64,000 nucleotides of DNA from Lawsonibacter sp. (GCA_022801435.1 JAAWSG010000004.1:19813-83812), one strand, 5' to 3'; positions 1 through 8,108 are shown, counted from the stretch's first letter. Numbers and translations are program-made. The notes: generated by a model not told the origin, from the letters alone.

Positions 1-982
1 TGATCTTGGAGTAGTTGTTGGGGTCGAAGTCGGGGGAGCTGGCCATTGCCAGGACGGCCCCGGTGTTGGGGTCCATCACCAGGCAGAAGGCCCCGTTGCG
101 CACGTCATAGGCCTTGATGCCCCGCTCCAGGGCCTTCTCGGCGTAGGACTGGATGGTGGTGTCCAGGGTCAGGGTCAGGTCGTAGCCGTCCTCGGCGTCG
201 ATGTACAGGGAGTAGCTGTTGTACATGGCGGTCCCGGCGGCGGTCTTGGTGGTCACCACCCGGCCGGCGGTCCCCTCCAGCAGGTCGTCGTACTGGGCCT
301 CGATGCCCACCGCCCCCCCGTTGGCGTTGACGAACCCCAGTACCTGGGCGGCCAGGCTGGAGTAGGGGTAGTACCGCCTGGAGCTGGTGATGAGGTACAT
401 GTAAGAGGCGGCCTTGTTGTCCACGATGTACTGGCGGATGACCTTGGCCTCCTCCTCCTCGATATTTTTTTTGATGTTCTCATAGGCGGACTTGGTCTTT
501 CGGAACCTCTGGTCCAGATTCTCCCGGTCCAGGCCGGGGACCAGCTCCATCAGTCCGTCAATGAGCTGGTTCCGCTTGGCCTCCACCGCGGCGGCCCGGG
601 CGTCGGGGTCCAGATTGCCCTCCGCGTCCTTATAGTCCTCCGCCTTCACCGACTTCTCCAAATCCTTGGGGGAGACGATGAGCTCGTACACCGTGGCGGA
701 CATGGCCAGCGTGTTGCCGTTCCGGTCATAGATGTCCCCCCGGGAGGCGGGGACCTCCAGCTTCAGGCTCTGCTGGTCGCTGGCCCGCTCCTGGTACTCC
801 TCGTGGTGGAGGATGGCGATGTCCCACAGCTTCCACGCCAGGGGGATGAACATGACCACCCCGCACAGCACCATCAAAAAAACTGTGCGGAGAAAGATGG
901 ACCGCTTGGAGTGGGTCCCACGGGTGGCGGTGGACTGGACGCTGCCCCGTCCCCCGCTGCCGCGCTCGTATCTGCTGCGCAT
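1..982 (-). CDS. Penicillin-binding protein 2 / SpoVD-type transpeptidase, N-terminal part
   Basis: The frame opens at an ATG preceded by GAGAGGAG and runs off the window start, so about 327 N-terminal residues are visible. There is a short basic cytoplasmic segment, one membrane segment (about residues 30-50, VFLMVLCGVVMFIPL), then the class B PBP dimerisation region with the family motif SRGDIYDRNG at about 80-90. The pedestal region continues to VMDPNTGAVLAMASSPDFDP, the lead-in to the transpeptidase domain. The catalytic SxxK motif lies outside the window. Position as fourth gene after mraZ, rsmH and ftsL supports a septal (FtsI-like) or sporulation (SpoVD-like) transpeptidase that crosslinks peptidoglycan outside the membrane; which of the two cannot be told from this part. 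Confidence 0.9.
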   Translation of the reverse strand, partial: MRSRYERGSGGRGSVQSTATRGTHSKRSIFLRTVFLMVLCGVVMFIPLAWKLWDIAILHHEEYQERASDQQSLKLEVPASRGDIYDRNGNTLAMSATVYELIVSPKDLEKSVKAEDYKDAEGNLDPDARAAAVEAKRNQLIDGLMELVPGLDRENLDQRFRKTKSAYENIKKNIEEEEAKVIRQYIVDNKAASYMYLITSSRRYYPYSSLAAQVLGFVNANGGAVGIEAQYDDLLEGTAGRVVTTKTAAGTAMYNSYSLYIDAEDGYDLTLTLDTTIQSYAEKALERGIKAYDVRNGAFCLVMDPNTGAVLAMASSPDFDPNNYSKI

Positions 983-1183
983 CCATTCACTCCTCTCTCC
1001 GGCTTTCTGGAGCCGGCCAGGCTGGATCTGATTTCTGGGAAAACAGCGAAGGAAGACCCCCCTCCGACTCCCGCACTGTACGCAAGGAGCAGGAGAGAAA
1101 CCTTCCATCGCCCCTTGTTTCTCTCTTGTACCGCACCGCGTCCGTACTGAGCCCCGGCGCTTCTGTGCATCTATATGGTCCGG

Positions 1184-1744
1184 TCAGCGGAAATATTCTA
1201 CAATTCCATCCACCACGCGCTCCAGGCCCTGCCGCAGGCTGCGCAGTCCCCCCTCGATGCCGGAGGTCTCAAACACCACCACGGTATCCGGCTCGGACAG
1301 GTCGATATACACCACCTGGTCGCTGCTGGGCCGCACCATGGCGTCCCCCTCGGCGGACTGGAAGGAATCCAGGTCGAAGATTTTCTCGTACTTGGTCACC
1401 AGAGCGGCGTTGTCCGTCTGGAGGGCGGTCAGCTCCGCACGCAGGTTCTCCAGCTCCCGGTGGGCCATGGTCAGGTGGGCGTAGCTCATCACCACCATCA
1501 CCGCGAAAGCCGCCACCGCCAGAAACCCCACCACCGCGAAGGGGGCAATCTGGCCGGCCTCCCGCACCTGGACCCGGGCGCGGACCAGAGTTTTCTCCCG
1601 CTGTCTGGGCCGGGGCGCGGGCTGAGGATAGCCCTGCTGCTCCTCCCGCCGGGGGACGCGGACCGTGTTCCCATCATAGACCGGGGCGTAGGCCACACTG
1701 CCATAGGTGCTGTATGTGGTTGATGTGCGCCGTCTGGCCGCCAT
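1184..1744 (-). CDS. ftsL: FtsL-like septum formation protein
   Basis: This is a small bitopic protein of about 186 aa. A basic, Pro/Arg-rich cytoplasmic tail of roughly 65 residues is followed by one membrane helix (IAPFAVVGFLAVAAFAVMVV) and an extracytoplasmic segment that begins with a Leu heptad pattern (ENLRAELTALQTDNAAL), the coiled coil through which FtsL pairs with DivIC/FtsB in the divisome. The ATG at 1744 sits 8-10 nt from a GGAAGAGAG ribosome site; an in-frame GTG three codons upstream is too close to that site. Sequence identity in this family is always low, so the call rests on topology and its place between rsmH and the PBP gene. The tail of about 70 residues after the coiled coil is longer than in the shortest FtsL proteins. 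Confidence 0.8.
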   Translation of the reverse strand: MAARRRTSTTYSTYGSVAYAPVYDGNTVRVPRREEQQGYPQPAPRPRQREKTLVRARVQVREAGQIAPFAVVGFLAVAAFAVMVVMSYAHLTMAHRELENLRAELTALQTDNAALVTKYEKIFDLDSFQSAEGDAMVRPSSDQVVYIDLSEPDTVVVFETSGIEGGLRSLRQGLERVVDGIVEYFR

Positions 1745-1787
1745 TCCTGTCACTCTCTTCCTTCTTTTGTAGTCCGCGCCCGCGGGT

Positions 1788-2726
1788 TTACAGCTTCTCC
1801 GCCGTCCTCAGCTTGGCGCTTCTGGCTCTGGGGTTGTCCGCCACCTCCTCCGGGCTGGGGAGAACAGGTTTTTTATGGACCAATTTCACCTTTGGCGTCC
1901 GGCCGCACACACACACCGGAAAATCCGGAGGACAGACACATCCCCGGGCCAGCCCGGCCAATCCGGTCTTCACCATCCGGTCCTCCAGGGAGTGGAAGGT
2001 GATGACCGCCAGCCTCCCCCCCGGGTTCAGCCTGGGGACCGCCTGGCTCAGCATCCGCTCCACACAGCCCAGCTCGTCATTCACCGCGATGCGGATGGCC
2101 TGAAAGCTGCGCTTGGCGGGGTGCTGCTTCTCCCGCAGGGCCTTGGGGGGCATGGCGCCTTTGATGATCTCCACCAGCTCCAGGGTGGTGGCGATGGGCC
2201 GCTCCTCCCGCCGGCGGACGATGGCGGCGGCGATCTGGGGGGCGCAGCGCTCCTCGCCGTACTGGAACAGGACCCGCCGCAGCTCCTCCTGGCTCCAGCC
2301 GTTGACCACCTGGGCGGCGGTCAGCCCCTCCCCCCGGTCCATGCGCATATCCAGGGGGGCGTCCGTTCGGTAAGAAAACCCCCGGCTCCCGTCGTCCAGC
2401 TGGGGGGAGGACACCCCCAGGTCAAAGAGCATCCCGTCCACCGCCTCCAGAGACAGCCCGTCCAGGATCTGGTCCAGCCGGTCAAAATTGCTGTGGACCA
2501 GGCTCACCCGGTCCCTCCAGGGGGCTAACCGCTCCTCCGCCGCCTCCAGGGCGGCCTGGTCCCGGTCCACGCAGATCAGCCGGCCTGTGGTCAGTTTTTT
2601 TGCGATCTCCCGGCTGTGGCCCGCCCGGCCCAGGGTCCCGTCCAAATAAACCCCCTCCGGCCGGATGTTCAGCGCCTCCAGGCTCTCCGCCAGGAGGACC
2701 GGCCGGTGCATCAGCTGCTCCCCCAT
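1788..2726 (-). CDS. rsmH: 16S rRNA (cytosine1402-N4)-methyltransferase RsmH (MraW)
   Basis: RsmH uses SAM to methylate N4 of C1402 in the ribosomal P site. The protein has the usual length (about 310 aa) and motifs: HRPVLLAESLEAL at the N-terminus, the SAM loop DGTLGRAGHS, DRDQAALEAA, FDLGVSSPQLD, and the C-terminal ITFHSLEDRMVK and NPRARSAKLRTAEK. Its first ATG lies 1 nt after the mraZ stop. A second ATG at 2711 (MHRPVLL) has a better ribosome site (GGGGGAG, 6 nt away) and may be the true start. It is the second gene of the division operon and is co-transcribed from the mraZ promoter. Confidence 0.95.
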   Translation of the reverse strand: MGEQLMHRPVLLAESLEALNIRPEGVYLDGTLGRAGHSREIAKKLTTGRLICVDRDQAALEAAEERLAPWRDRVSLVHSNFDRLDQILDGLSLEAVDGMLFDLGVSSPQLDDGSRGFSYRTDAPLDMRMDRGEGLTAAQVVNGWSQEELRRVLFQYGEERCAPQIAAAIVRRREERPIATTLELVEIIKGAMPPKALREKQHPAKRSFQAIRIAVNDELGCVERMLSQAVPRLNPGGRLAVITFHSLEDRMVKTGLAGLARGCVCPPDFPVCVCGRTPKVKLVHKKPVLPSPEEVADNPRARSAKLRTAEKL

Positions 2727-2727
2727 C

Positions 2728-3141
2728 TCAGAACCCCAGCTCCGCCATACAGGCGGCCATCTTCTCCGGCGTCATCTCTTCCTCCTGCTCGTTCCAAATG
2801 CCGGCGGCCCAAATCTCCGCCCGGTCGTGGACCCCAATGATGACCACGTCCTTCTCCAGTCCGGCGTACTTCCTCAGCTTCTGGGGTACGACGATACGGC
2901 CCTGGCTGTCCAGCTCGCACTTGGCGGCGTTGGCAAACAGAGGGCGCATCACTTTGGACTGGCTCATGGGCAGGGAGGCAAATTTTTCGGTGAAGCGGTC
3001 CCAGGTGGCCTGGGGGTAGATGGCCAGACAGGCGTCCACTCCCATGGCCAGATAGAAGGTGACACCCAGCTCCTCCCGGAGCTTAGCGGGGATGAACAGC
3101 CGGCCCTTGGCATCAATACTGTGCTCGTATGTGCCGGTCAC
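2728..3141 (-). CDS. mraZ: Transcriptional regulator MraZ
   Basis: MraZ is a SpoVT-AbrB-fold DNA-binding protein that forms rings and binds GTGG-type direct repeats ahead of its own operon. Both AbrB half-domains are visible: GTYEHSIDAKGRLFIPAKLR near the start, and CELDSQGRIVVPQKLRKYAGL in the second half, ending AACMAELGF. I place the start at the GTG at 3141 (VTGTYEHS), which gives 137 aa against about 143 in the family. An in-frame GTG at 3198 would lie inside the operator and downstream of the transcription start by only a few bases, so it is unlikely. It is the first gene of the mraZ-rsmH-ftsL-PBP operon and is probably autoregulated. Confidence 0.92.
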   Translation of the reverse strand: MTGTYEHSIDAKGRLFIPAKLREELGVTFYLAMGVDACLAIYPQATWDRFTEKFASLPMSQSKVMRPLFANAAKCELDSQGRIVVPQKLRKYAGLEKDVVIIGVHDRAEIWAAGIWNEQEEEMTPEKMAACMAELGF

Positions 3142-3178
3142 CCACCCACACCCCCACTCGAACTGCCTTTTCAGGGAT

Positions 3179-3236
3179 TTTGCCCCACTTTGCTCCACTT
3201 CGGTTTTAGTATATAGCCTGCCGCCGCAAAAATCAA
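3179..3236 (-). promoter_or_regulatory. mraZ operon promoter and MraZ operator
   Basis: On the minus strand TTGATT (3231-3236) and TATACT (3208-3213) are separated by exactly 17 bp, a good sigmaA promoter. Directly downstream lies a tandem 10-bp repeat, AAGTGGAGCA then AAGTGGGGCA (3181-3200), in the orientation and 10-bp period known for MraZ boxes (AAAGTGG in mollicutes, TGGGN repeats in E. coli). It overlaps the expected start of transcription, so MraZ binding should affect initiation of the whole division operon. Confidence 0.75.
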
Positions 3237-3304
3237 GTATTTTTTTCCCTGATTTTCCGGAAGAAAAACCCCATTTTTGTCAAAAAAGTTCGATTTTCAT
3301 GTTA

Positions 3305-3316
3305 AAACATATGTTC
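3305..3316. promoter_or_regulatory. Possible LexA-like box in the mraZ/UDG intergenic region
   Basis: AAACATATGTTC matches the Firmicutes LexA consensus GAAC-N4-GTTC at 7 of 8 fixed positions and has a perfect AACATATGTT core. It is 270 bp upstream of the uracil-DNA glycosylase gene. This region (3142-3584) has no gene. Besides the mraZ promoter and the glycosylase promoter it holds only AT-rich sequence. Functional linkage to SOS control is a guess. Confidence 0.25.
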
Positions 3317-3507
3317 TATCATAGCTGTGTACCAGCAGTTTTCCCCTCTCCCACAAGATATACGGGTCTTTTTGCTTCCCCTCCCATATATAGGGGTTTT
3401 GGGCAAAGCTGCGGAAAATAGTTCAAAAAAATTTTTTTGCCGCGCCTCCTGCCTGGGACGCCGGAAAATTTTTGTTTTTCCGTCTTTTCCTTCCTGTCGA
3501 AGCGTGG

Positions 3508-3513
3508 TATACT
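3508..3513 (+). promoter_or_regulatory. Extended -10 promoter for the uracil-DNA glycosylase gene
   Basis: TATACT is preceded by TGG, an extended -10 (TGn) arrangement. The -35 region at 17 bp (TTTTCC) is weak. The predicted start of transcription is about 65 nt upstream of the coding start, whose AAGGAGG site is at 3571-3577. Confidence 0.5.
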
Positions 3514-3584
3514 CTATCCATGGGCGGGGATTTCTGTCGAACCCTCCCGATTCCCTGGAAACACAACAAAAAGGAGGCGCCGAA

Positions 3585-4160
3585 ATGGCTTTGACAACCT
3601 GGGAAGAACTGGAACAAACCTGTCTGAACTGTCAAAAATGCGCCCTGGCTGACACCCGGACCAACGTGGTCTTCGGAGTGGGCCCCCGGGACGCGGAGGT
3701 CATGTGCATCGGGGAGGGCCCCGGTGAGAACGAGGACCTTCAGGGCCAGCCCTTTGTGGGGCGGGGCGGCAAGCTGCTGGACGACATGCTGGAGATGGTG
3801 GACCTGAGCCGGGAGAAAAACGTCTACATCGCCAACATCGTCAAGTGCCGCCCTCCCAAGAACCGGGACCCCCTGAATACCGAGCAGGACGCCTGCATCG
3901 ACTACCTGCGGGCCCAGGTGGCGCTGCTCCGGCCCAAGATCATCATCTGTCTGGGCCGCATCGCCGCCTGCCGCATTATCAAGGCGGACTTCAAGATCAC
4001 CAAGGAGCATGGGCAGTGGTTTGAGAAAAACGGCTTCTGGATGACCGCCCTCTTCCACCCGGCGGCCATCCTCCGGGACCCCCGCCGCCGCCCGGAGACC
4101 TTTGAGGATTTGAAGGTCGTGCAGGCCAAGATCCGGGAGGTCTGCACCCACACCTATTGA
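3585..4160 (+). CDS. Uracil-DNA glycosylase, family 4/5 type with iron-sulfur cluster
   Basis: This enzyme excises uracil from DNA to start base excision repair. The 191-aa protein begins with the cluster motif CLNCQKCAL, followed by TNVVFGVGPRDAEVMCIGEGPG, EDLQGQPFVGRGGKLLDDML, the second Cys region IANIVKCRPPKNRDP, and the active-site block FHPAAILR near the C-terminus. The Cys residues fit the [4Fe-4S] ligand pattern of family 4 thermophile/Firmicutes glycosylases. The ATG at 3585 follows AAGGAGG by 7 nt. An open frame continues upstream to 3327 but has no family similarity. It is transcribed alone, convergent with glgA. Confidence 0.93.
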   Translation: MALTTWEELEQTCLNCQKCALADTRTNVVFGVGPRDAEVMCIGEGPGENEDLQGQPFVGRGGKLLDDMLEMVDLSREKNVYIANIVKCRPPKNRDPLNTEQDACIDYLRAQVALLRPKIIICLGRIAACRIIKADFKITKEHGQWFEKNGFWMTALFHPAAILRDPRRRPETFEDLKVVQAKIREVCTHTY

Positions 4161-4194
4161 GCCCCGTCAGCGCGCCCCCGAATCCCCGCCGGAC

Positions 4195-4234
4195 AAAAAA
4201 ACCGCCTGCGCTGTCTGCGCAGGCGGGGTTTTTT
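4195..4234. terminator. Bidirectional intrinsic terminator
   Basis: A 10-bp perfect stem, CCGCCTGCGC (4202-4211) and GCGCAGGCGG (4217-4226), has a 5-nt loop and is followed on the plus strand by a run of seven T after GG. The A-run at 4195-4201 provides a matching T-run for the minus strand. It separates the convergent glycosylase and glgA genes. Confidence 0.9.
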
Positions 4235-4278
4235 TCCTGTCAGGGTGTTCCAATCGTCCTCAGCCTGTACCGGCCGGG

Positions 4279-6084
4279 TCACCAGGTCAGCTCCAGGTAG
4301 AGGTCCTTATACTGCTTTGCGGAGTTCTCCCACGACAGATCCTTGTCCATATCCCGCTGAACCATCTCGTCCCAGCACCAGCGGTTCTCAAAATAGAAGG
4401 TCTTGGCCCGGTTGATGGCGTCCAGCAGCAGGCCGGCGTCGTAGCGGTCAAAGGTAAAGCCGTTCCCTGTGTTTTGGAACATGTTGTAGGGCTCCACCGT
4501 GTCCTTCAGGCCCCCCGTCTCCCGCACGATGGGCACGGTCCCGTAGTGCATGGCGATCAGCTGGGTCAGGCCGCAGGGCTCGAACCGGGAGGGGACCAGC
4601 AGGGCGTCCGCCCCCGCGTAGATCCGGTGCGCCCGGGTCTCGTCATACATGATATTGGAGCACACGTCCCCCTGGTAGGTGTGCTCAAAGTACCGGAACG
4701 CGTCCTCATAGCCGCTGTCCCCGGTGCCCAGCACAACGACCTGGGTGTGTCCGTCCATCACCTGGGGGAGGATGGAGGTGACCAGGTCCAGGCCCTTCTG
4801 GTTGGTCAGCCGGGAGATCAGTCCAATGACGAATTTATGGTTGTCCTGGACCAGCCCCAGCTCCTCCTGAAGCCTGCGTTTGTTTTCCTTCTTCCCGTCC
4901 AGCACGCTGGTGATGCTGTAGTTCTTGTACAGCCTGCCGTCGGTATCGGGGTCCCAGATATCATAGTCGATTCCGTTGACAATCCCCCGCAGCTTGCCCG
5001 CGTGATACCGCAGATGGGCGTCCAGGGTCTCCCCGAAGTCAGGGCTCTGAATTTCTCCGGCGTAGGTCTGGCTCACGGTGGTGATGACATTGGCGTAGGC
5101 CAGTCCTCCCTTGAGCATGTTGGCGTCCTTGTACTTCACCTTCAGGGCGTCCTTGTTGAAGACGTAGCCGGGCAGCCCCGACCAGTAGCGGATGGTGGGA
5201 ATGTCGTAAATCCCCTGGAAGCGCAGGTTGTGGATGGTCAGAATGGTCTTTGCGGTGGTCAGCTTGGTGTTGACGAACTGGGTCCTCAGATAGACCGGGA
5301 CCAGCGCGGCCTGCCAGTCGTGACAGTGGATAATGTCGGGAATCCAGTCCATATAGTTCAGCGCCGCCAGAGCCGCCTTGGCAAAGTAGCAGTATTTCGG
5401 AATGTCGTCAATGAGATTGGTATAGGGATCTCCGCTGCTGAAAAATTCCTCGTTGTCAATGAAATCGTACACCACCCCGTTCCAGACGTACTCCATAATC
5501 CCCACGTAGAAGGACCTGCCGTCCGCGCAGAGGTCCATCTGGAAGGAACCCCGGTAGATCATCTTCTCCTGATACTCCCACGGGATGCACTTGTACCGGG
5601 GGAGAATGACCCTGACATCGCAGTTCTGCTTGACCAGGGCCTTGGGCAGGGCGTACATCACATCGCCCAGTCCCCCCGTCTTCACAAAGGGATAGCACTC
5701 CGACCCGATCAAGGCAACGCTCCTTCTGGGGGACTGCTCCTCCGGCTGGACTTCCTCTGCCGGTTCCGTCTTCGGGGTCTCCTCCACCGGCTCCGGCTGG
5801 ACTTCCTCCGCCGGTTCTGTCTTCGGGGTCTCCTCCACCAGCTCCGGCTGGACTTCCTCCGCCGGTTCTGTCTTCGGGGTCTCCTCCACCGGCTCCGGCT
5901 GGGCCTTTCTGCTTCCCCGCTTGGCCCGCTTGCTCTCCTTTTTGGCCTCTTCTGTTTTGGACGCTTTCGCCACGGTCTCCTTTTCTTCGCGTTCCTTCTC
6001 GTTGATCTCTTCCTCCGGCTGGGCAGCCTCCGCCGCGGAAATGGTTTGCTTGCCGCCGGTCCGTACTGTCTTTTTCCTTGACAT
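4279..6084 (-). CDS. glgA: Glycogen synthase (GT5) with repeat-rich N-terminal extension
   Basis: It transfers glucose from ADP-glucose to growing alpha-1,4-glucan. The GT5 catalytic region starts at about residue 121 (SVALIGSECYPFVKTGGLGDV, with the KTGGL nucleotide-sugar loop) and continues through IIHCHDWQAALVP, TIHNLRFQG, VNGIDYDIWDP, GLISRLTNQKGLDL and the acceptor-side LLVPSRFEPCGLTQLIAM. The total is 601 aa, about 120 longer than standard bacterial GlgA. The extra N-terminus is highly charged: Lys/Arg-rich up to about residue 60, then three 17-residue acidic Pro/Glu repeats. The start ATG has GGGAGGTG 5 nt upstream. It is monocistronic with its own promoter; no other glg gene is nearby. 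Confidence 0.93.
   Translation of the reverse strand: MSRKKTVRTGGKQTISAAEAAQPEEEINEKEREEKETVAKASKTEEAKKESKRAKRGSRKAQPEPVEETPKTEPAEEVQPELVEETPKTEPAEEVQPEPVEETPKTEPAEEVQPEEQSPRRSVALIGSECYPFVKTGGLGDVMYALPKALVKQNCDVRVILPRYKCIPWEYQEKMIYRGSFQMDLCADGRSFYVGIMEYVWNGVVYDFIDNEEFFSSGDPYTNLIDDIPKYCYFAKAALAALNYMDWIPDIIHCHDWQAALVPVYLRTQFVNTKLTTAKTILTIHNLRFQGIYDIPTIRYWSGLPGYVFNKDALKVKYKDANMLKGGLAYANVITTVSQTYAGEIQSPDFGETLDAHLRYHAGKLRGIVNGIDYDIWDPDTDGRLYKNYSITSVLDGKKENKRRLQEELGLVQDNHKFVIGLISRLTNQKGLDLVTSILPQVMDGHTQVVVLGTGDSGYEDAFRYFEHTYQGDVCSNIMYDETRAHRIYAGADALLVPSRFEPCGLTQLIAMHYGTVPIVRETGGLKDTVEPYNMFQNTGNGFTFDRYDAGLLLDAINRAKTFYFENRWCWDEMVQRDMDKDLSWENSAKQYKDLYLELTW
5741..5901 (-). repeat. Three tandem 51-bp repeats inside glgA
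   Basis: The coding sequence for PEPVEETPKTEPAEEVQ is repeated three times (residues about 62-115), differing by single bases, for example one Pro-to-Leu change. The near-identity at DNA level suggests recent tandem duplication, so copy number may vary between strains. Confidence 0.85.
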
Positions 6085-6162
6085 CGGAACACCTCCCAAA
6101 ATAAATCGTTGAATTTGTAATCTCTGCGGATTCCGCAAAAAACGCTGAGGGCCTCTTGGAAC

Positions 6163-6191
6163 AGTATAGCACAGCTTCCCGCGTTTGTCAC
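6163..6191 (-). promoter_or_regulatory. glgA promoter
   Basis: On the minus strand GTGACA (6186-6191) and TATACT (6163-6168) are separated by 17 bp. The predicted start of transcription is about 70 nt upstream of the GlgA ATG. It lies after the folC stop, so glgA need not rely on read-through from the folate genes. Confidence 0.7.
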
Positions 6192-6243
6192 CGGGTTTTG
6201 ACAGGTTCTGGACCCTCTGCCAAAACCCGGCGGGGGACAGCCG

Positions 6244-7500
6244 TCAGCACAGGCCCAGCAGGCGGCGGGCCTCCCCAATGGTGTAAAGGGACCCGCACAT
6301 ACACACCGCTCCCCCCTCCCCGGCAGCGGCGCGGGCCCGGCGCAGCCCCTCCTCCACACCGGCGCAGGGGGCGGACCGAACGCCCCGGTCTTTCAGGTGG
6401 GCGGCCAGTTCTCCGGCGGGCAGGGCCCGGGGGCTGTCCGGGGTGAGGGTAAAAATCTCTTGGGCCAGGGGGAGCAGCGGGTCCATCATGGCGGGGTAGT
6501 CCTTATCCGCCAGCACCCCGGTGAGGAAGACCATACGCCTCCCCGGGTACAGCCCCTCCAGAGCCCGGGCCAGGGCCTCCATGCACTGGGGGTTGTGGGC
6601 CCCGTCCAGCAGCAGGTCGGGTTCCCGCTCCGCCAGCTCCAGCCGCCCCGGCCAACGGGCCAAGGAGAGTCCTTGAACCACCGCCTCCTCCGGGATATCC
6701 CACCCCCGGAGGCGGAGGACCTCCACGGTCTCCAGCACCACGGCGGCGTTTTGCAGCTGGTGCTCCCCCAGCAGGGCGATGCGGTAGGGGCCCTTTCCCC
6801 GGTAGGTGAAGCTCTGCCCCTCCAGCCCGGAGGACAGCGCCGCCGGGTTCTCTGTAGTCCAAAGGCCGCTGCGCCTGAATTTACAGAGGTACTCAAACAG
6901 GGAGAAGATTCCGTAACCCTGCTCATAGAGGACGACCGGACGGCCCTCCTTTATGATTCCCGCCTTTTCCACGGCGATTTTTTCCAGAGTATCCCCCAAA
7001 ATCTCGGTGTGCTCCAGGCCGATGCGGGTGATGACAGCCGCCTCGGTCTCGGTCTTTTCGATGACATTGGTGGGGTCCAGCCTCCCCCCCAGCCCGGTCT
7101 CCAGCACCACGATGTCACACGCCGACTGCTGGAAGTACACCATACCAATGGCGGTTATCAGCTCGAACTCGTTCTCGTCCTCCGCCTGCTCCAGCACCCG
7201 GGCGGCGATCTCCTCCAGCATCTCCTCCGGGATGGGCTGTCCGTTGACCTGGAACCGCTCCCGGAAGTCCCACAGGTGGGGGGAGGTGTACAGGCCGGTT
7301 TTCAGCCCCGCCGCCTCCAGCACAGAGGCCAGCATAGCGGCGGTGGAGCCCTTTCCGTTGGTCCCGGCGATGTGGACGAATTTCAGCTCCTTCTGAGGGT
7401 CCCCCAGAAGGGCCAGCAGGCGGCGGATACGCTCCAGCCCCGGCTTCTGTCCTGTCCGCGCTTTTTGGTGGACGCGGACCTCCGCGCGCTCCCGCTCCAC
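6244..7500 (-). CDS. folC: Folylpolyglutamate synthase / dihydrofolate synthase
   Basis: FolC adds glutamate to folates with ATP, trapping them in the cell. The 418-aa protein has the Mur-ligase-type P-loop HIAGTNGKGSTAAML, preceded by the family signature KPGLERIRRLL, then [24 protein letters not shown], the ATP-site IGLEHTEILG and C-terminal LLDGAHNPQCMEAL. The start is a GTG, 8 nt after GGGAGG and 3 nt after the folT stop, so translation is likely coupled. It belongs to the riboswitch-controlled folate unit with folT. Confidence 0.93.
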   Translation of the reverse strand: MERERAEVRVHQKARTGQKPGLERIRRLLALLGDPQKELKFVHIAGTNGKGSTAAMLASVLEAAGLKTGLYTSPHLWDFRERFQVNGQPIPEEMLEEIAARVLEQAEDENEFELITAIGMVYFQQSACDIVVLETGLGGRLDPTNVIEKTETEAAVITRIGLEHTEILGDTLEKIAVEKAGIIKEGRPVVLYEQGYGIFSLFEYLCKFRRSGLWTTENPAALSSGLEGQSFTYRGKGPYRIALLGEHQLQNAAVVLETVEVLRLRGWDIPEEAVVQGLSLARWPGRLELAEREPDLLLDGAHNPQCMEALARALEGLYPGRRMVFLTGVLADKDYPAMMDPLLPLAQEIFTLTPDSPRALPAGELAAHLKDRGVRSAPCAGVEEGLRRARAAAGEGGAVCMCGSLYTIGEARRLLGLC

Positions 7501-7503
7501 AGA

Positions 7504-8058
7504 CTAGCCCTCCCGCAAAATCCCGCTGCGGCGCAGGCCGTGGCACAGGGGAATACACACCGTGGCGACCACGACGGCGGTGGCGATGCCGGAGACAAAG
7601 CGAGAGGGGACCCACATGGCCGCGGCTGCAAAGGAGGTGCGGTAAACGAGACTGTCCAGCCACATACCGAAGGTGTTCCCGATGGTGGTGAGGACCGCCC
7701 CCACGATACAGACCGCGTAGCAGACCGGGGGCCGCGCCTCCAGCCGGGTTCCCCTTCGGCGCATCCACACCCCGGCGCACCCCACCACCAGGGCCCGGAT
7801 GGCGGGGGGCCAGATCCAGATGACGGTGGTGGGGGTCAGGCCATAGCCCAGAAGCTGTACGGCAAACTCCCCCAGCACCGCCACCAGCGCGCCCTCCAGG
7901 GGTCCGTAGAGCATGGCGGCCAGCACCACCGGCAGGGACCCGAGGGTGAGCTTGAAGTAAGGGGTCCGGATGCTCACCGTCATGGACAGCAGCACCATCG
8001 CGGCGGTGAGCAGGGACAGGATGCACAGGGTCTGGACCGGATTGCGTGTTTTTTTCAT
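7504..8058 (-). CDS. folT: ECF transporter S component, folate-specific (FolT)
   Basis: FolT is the membrane protein that binds folate and docks with the shared ECF energy-coupling module, which is not in this window. The 184-aa protein is very hydrophobic with about six membrane segments. The N-terminal region (KKTRNPVQTLCILSLLTAAMVLLSM...) and LPVVLAAMLYGPLEGALVAVLGEF match the folate-family ECF substrate-binding proteins. The ATG at 8058 has AGGAGAA 5-6 nt upstream; the frame is open further upstream through the riboswitch but that part is non-coding. Assignment to folate rests on the THF riboswitch before it and folC after it. Confidence 0.88.
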   Translation of the reverse strand: MKKTRNPVQTLCILSLLTAAMVLLSMTVSIRTPYFKLTLGSLPVVLAAMLYGPLEGALVAVLGEFAVQLLGYGLTPTTVIWIWPPAIRALVVGCAGVWMRRRGTRLEARPPVCYAVCIVGAVLTTIGNTFGMWLDSLVYRTSFAAAAMWVPSRFVSGIATAVVVATVCIPLCHGLRRSGILREG

Positions 8059-8108
8059 AAAAATTCTCCTCTCATGGCGTGTTGCCACGAAAGGAGCATA
8101 CTCCATCC
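8059..8108 (-). promoter_or_regulatory. Probable expression platform of the THF riboswitch
   Basis: Between the aptamer and the folT start the RNA contains GGAGUAUGCUCC, a small CGUG-GCAA-CACG hairpin, and the folT ribosome site AGAGGAGAA. The CUCC(U) element can pair either with the upstream GGAG or with the GGAG of the ribosome site, giving mutually exclusive structures. This suggests control at translation initiation. There is no U-run, so a transcription terminator is unlikely. Confidence 0.5.

Noticed and set aside
3142-3198. N-terminal extension of MraZ from an upstream GTG
   Set aside because: The extension overlaps the operator and the expected transcription start and has no family similarity; family members begin close to GTYEHSIDAKGR.
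5741-5901. Regular repeats that could suggest a CRISPR array
   Set aside because: The 51-bp units are contiguous without spacers and are in frame within glgA.
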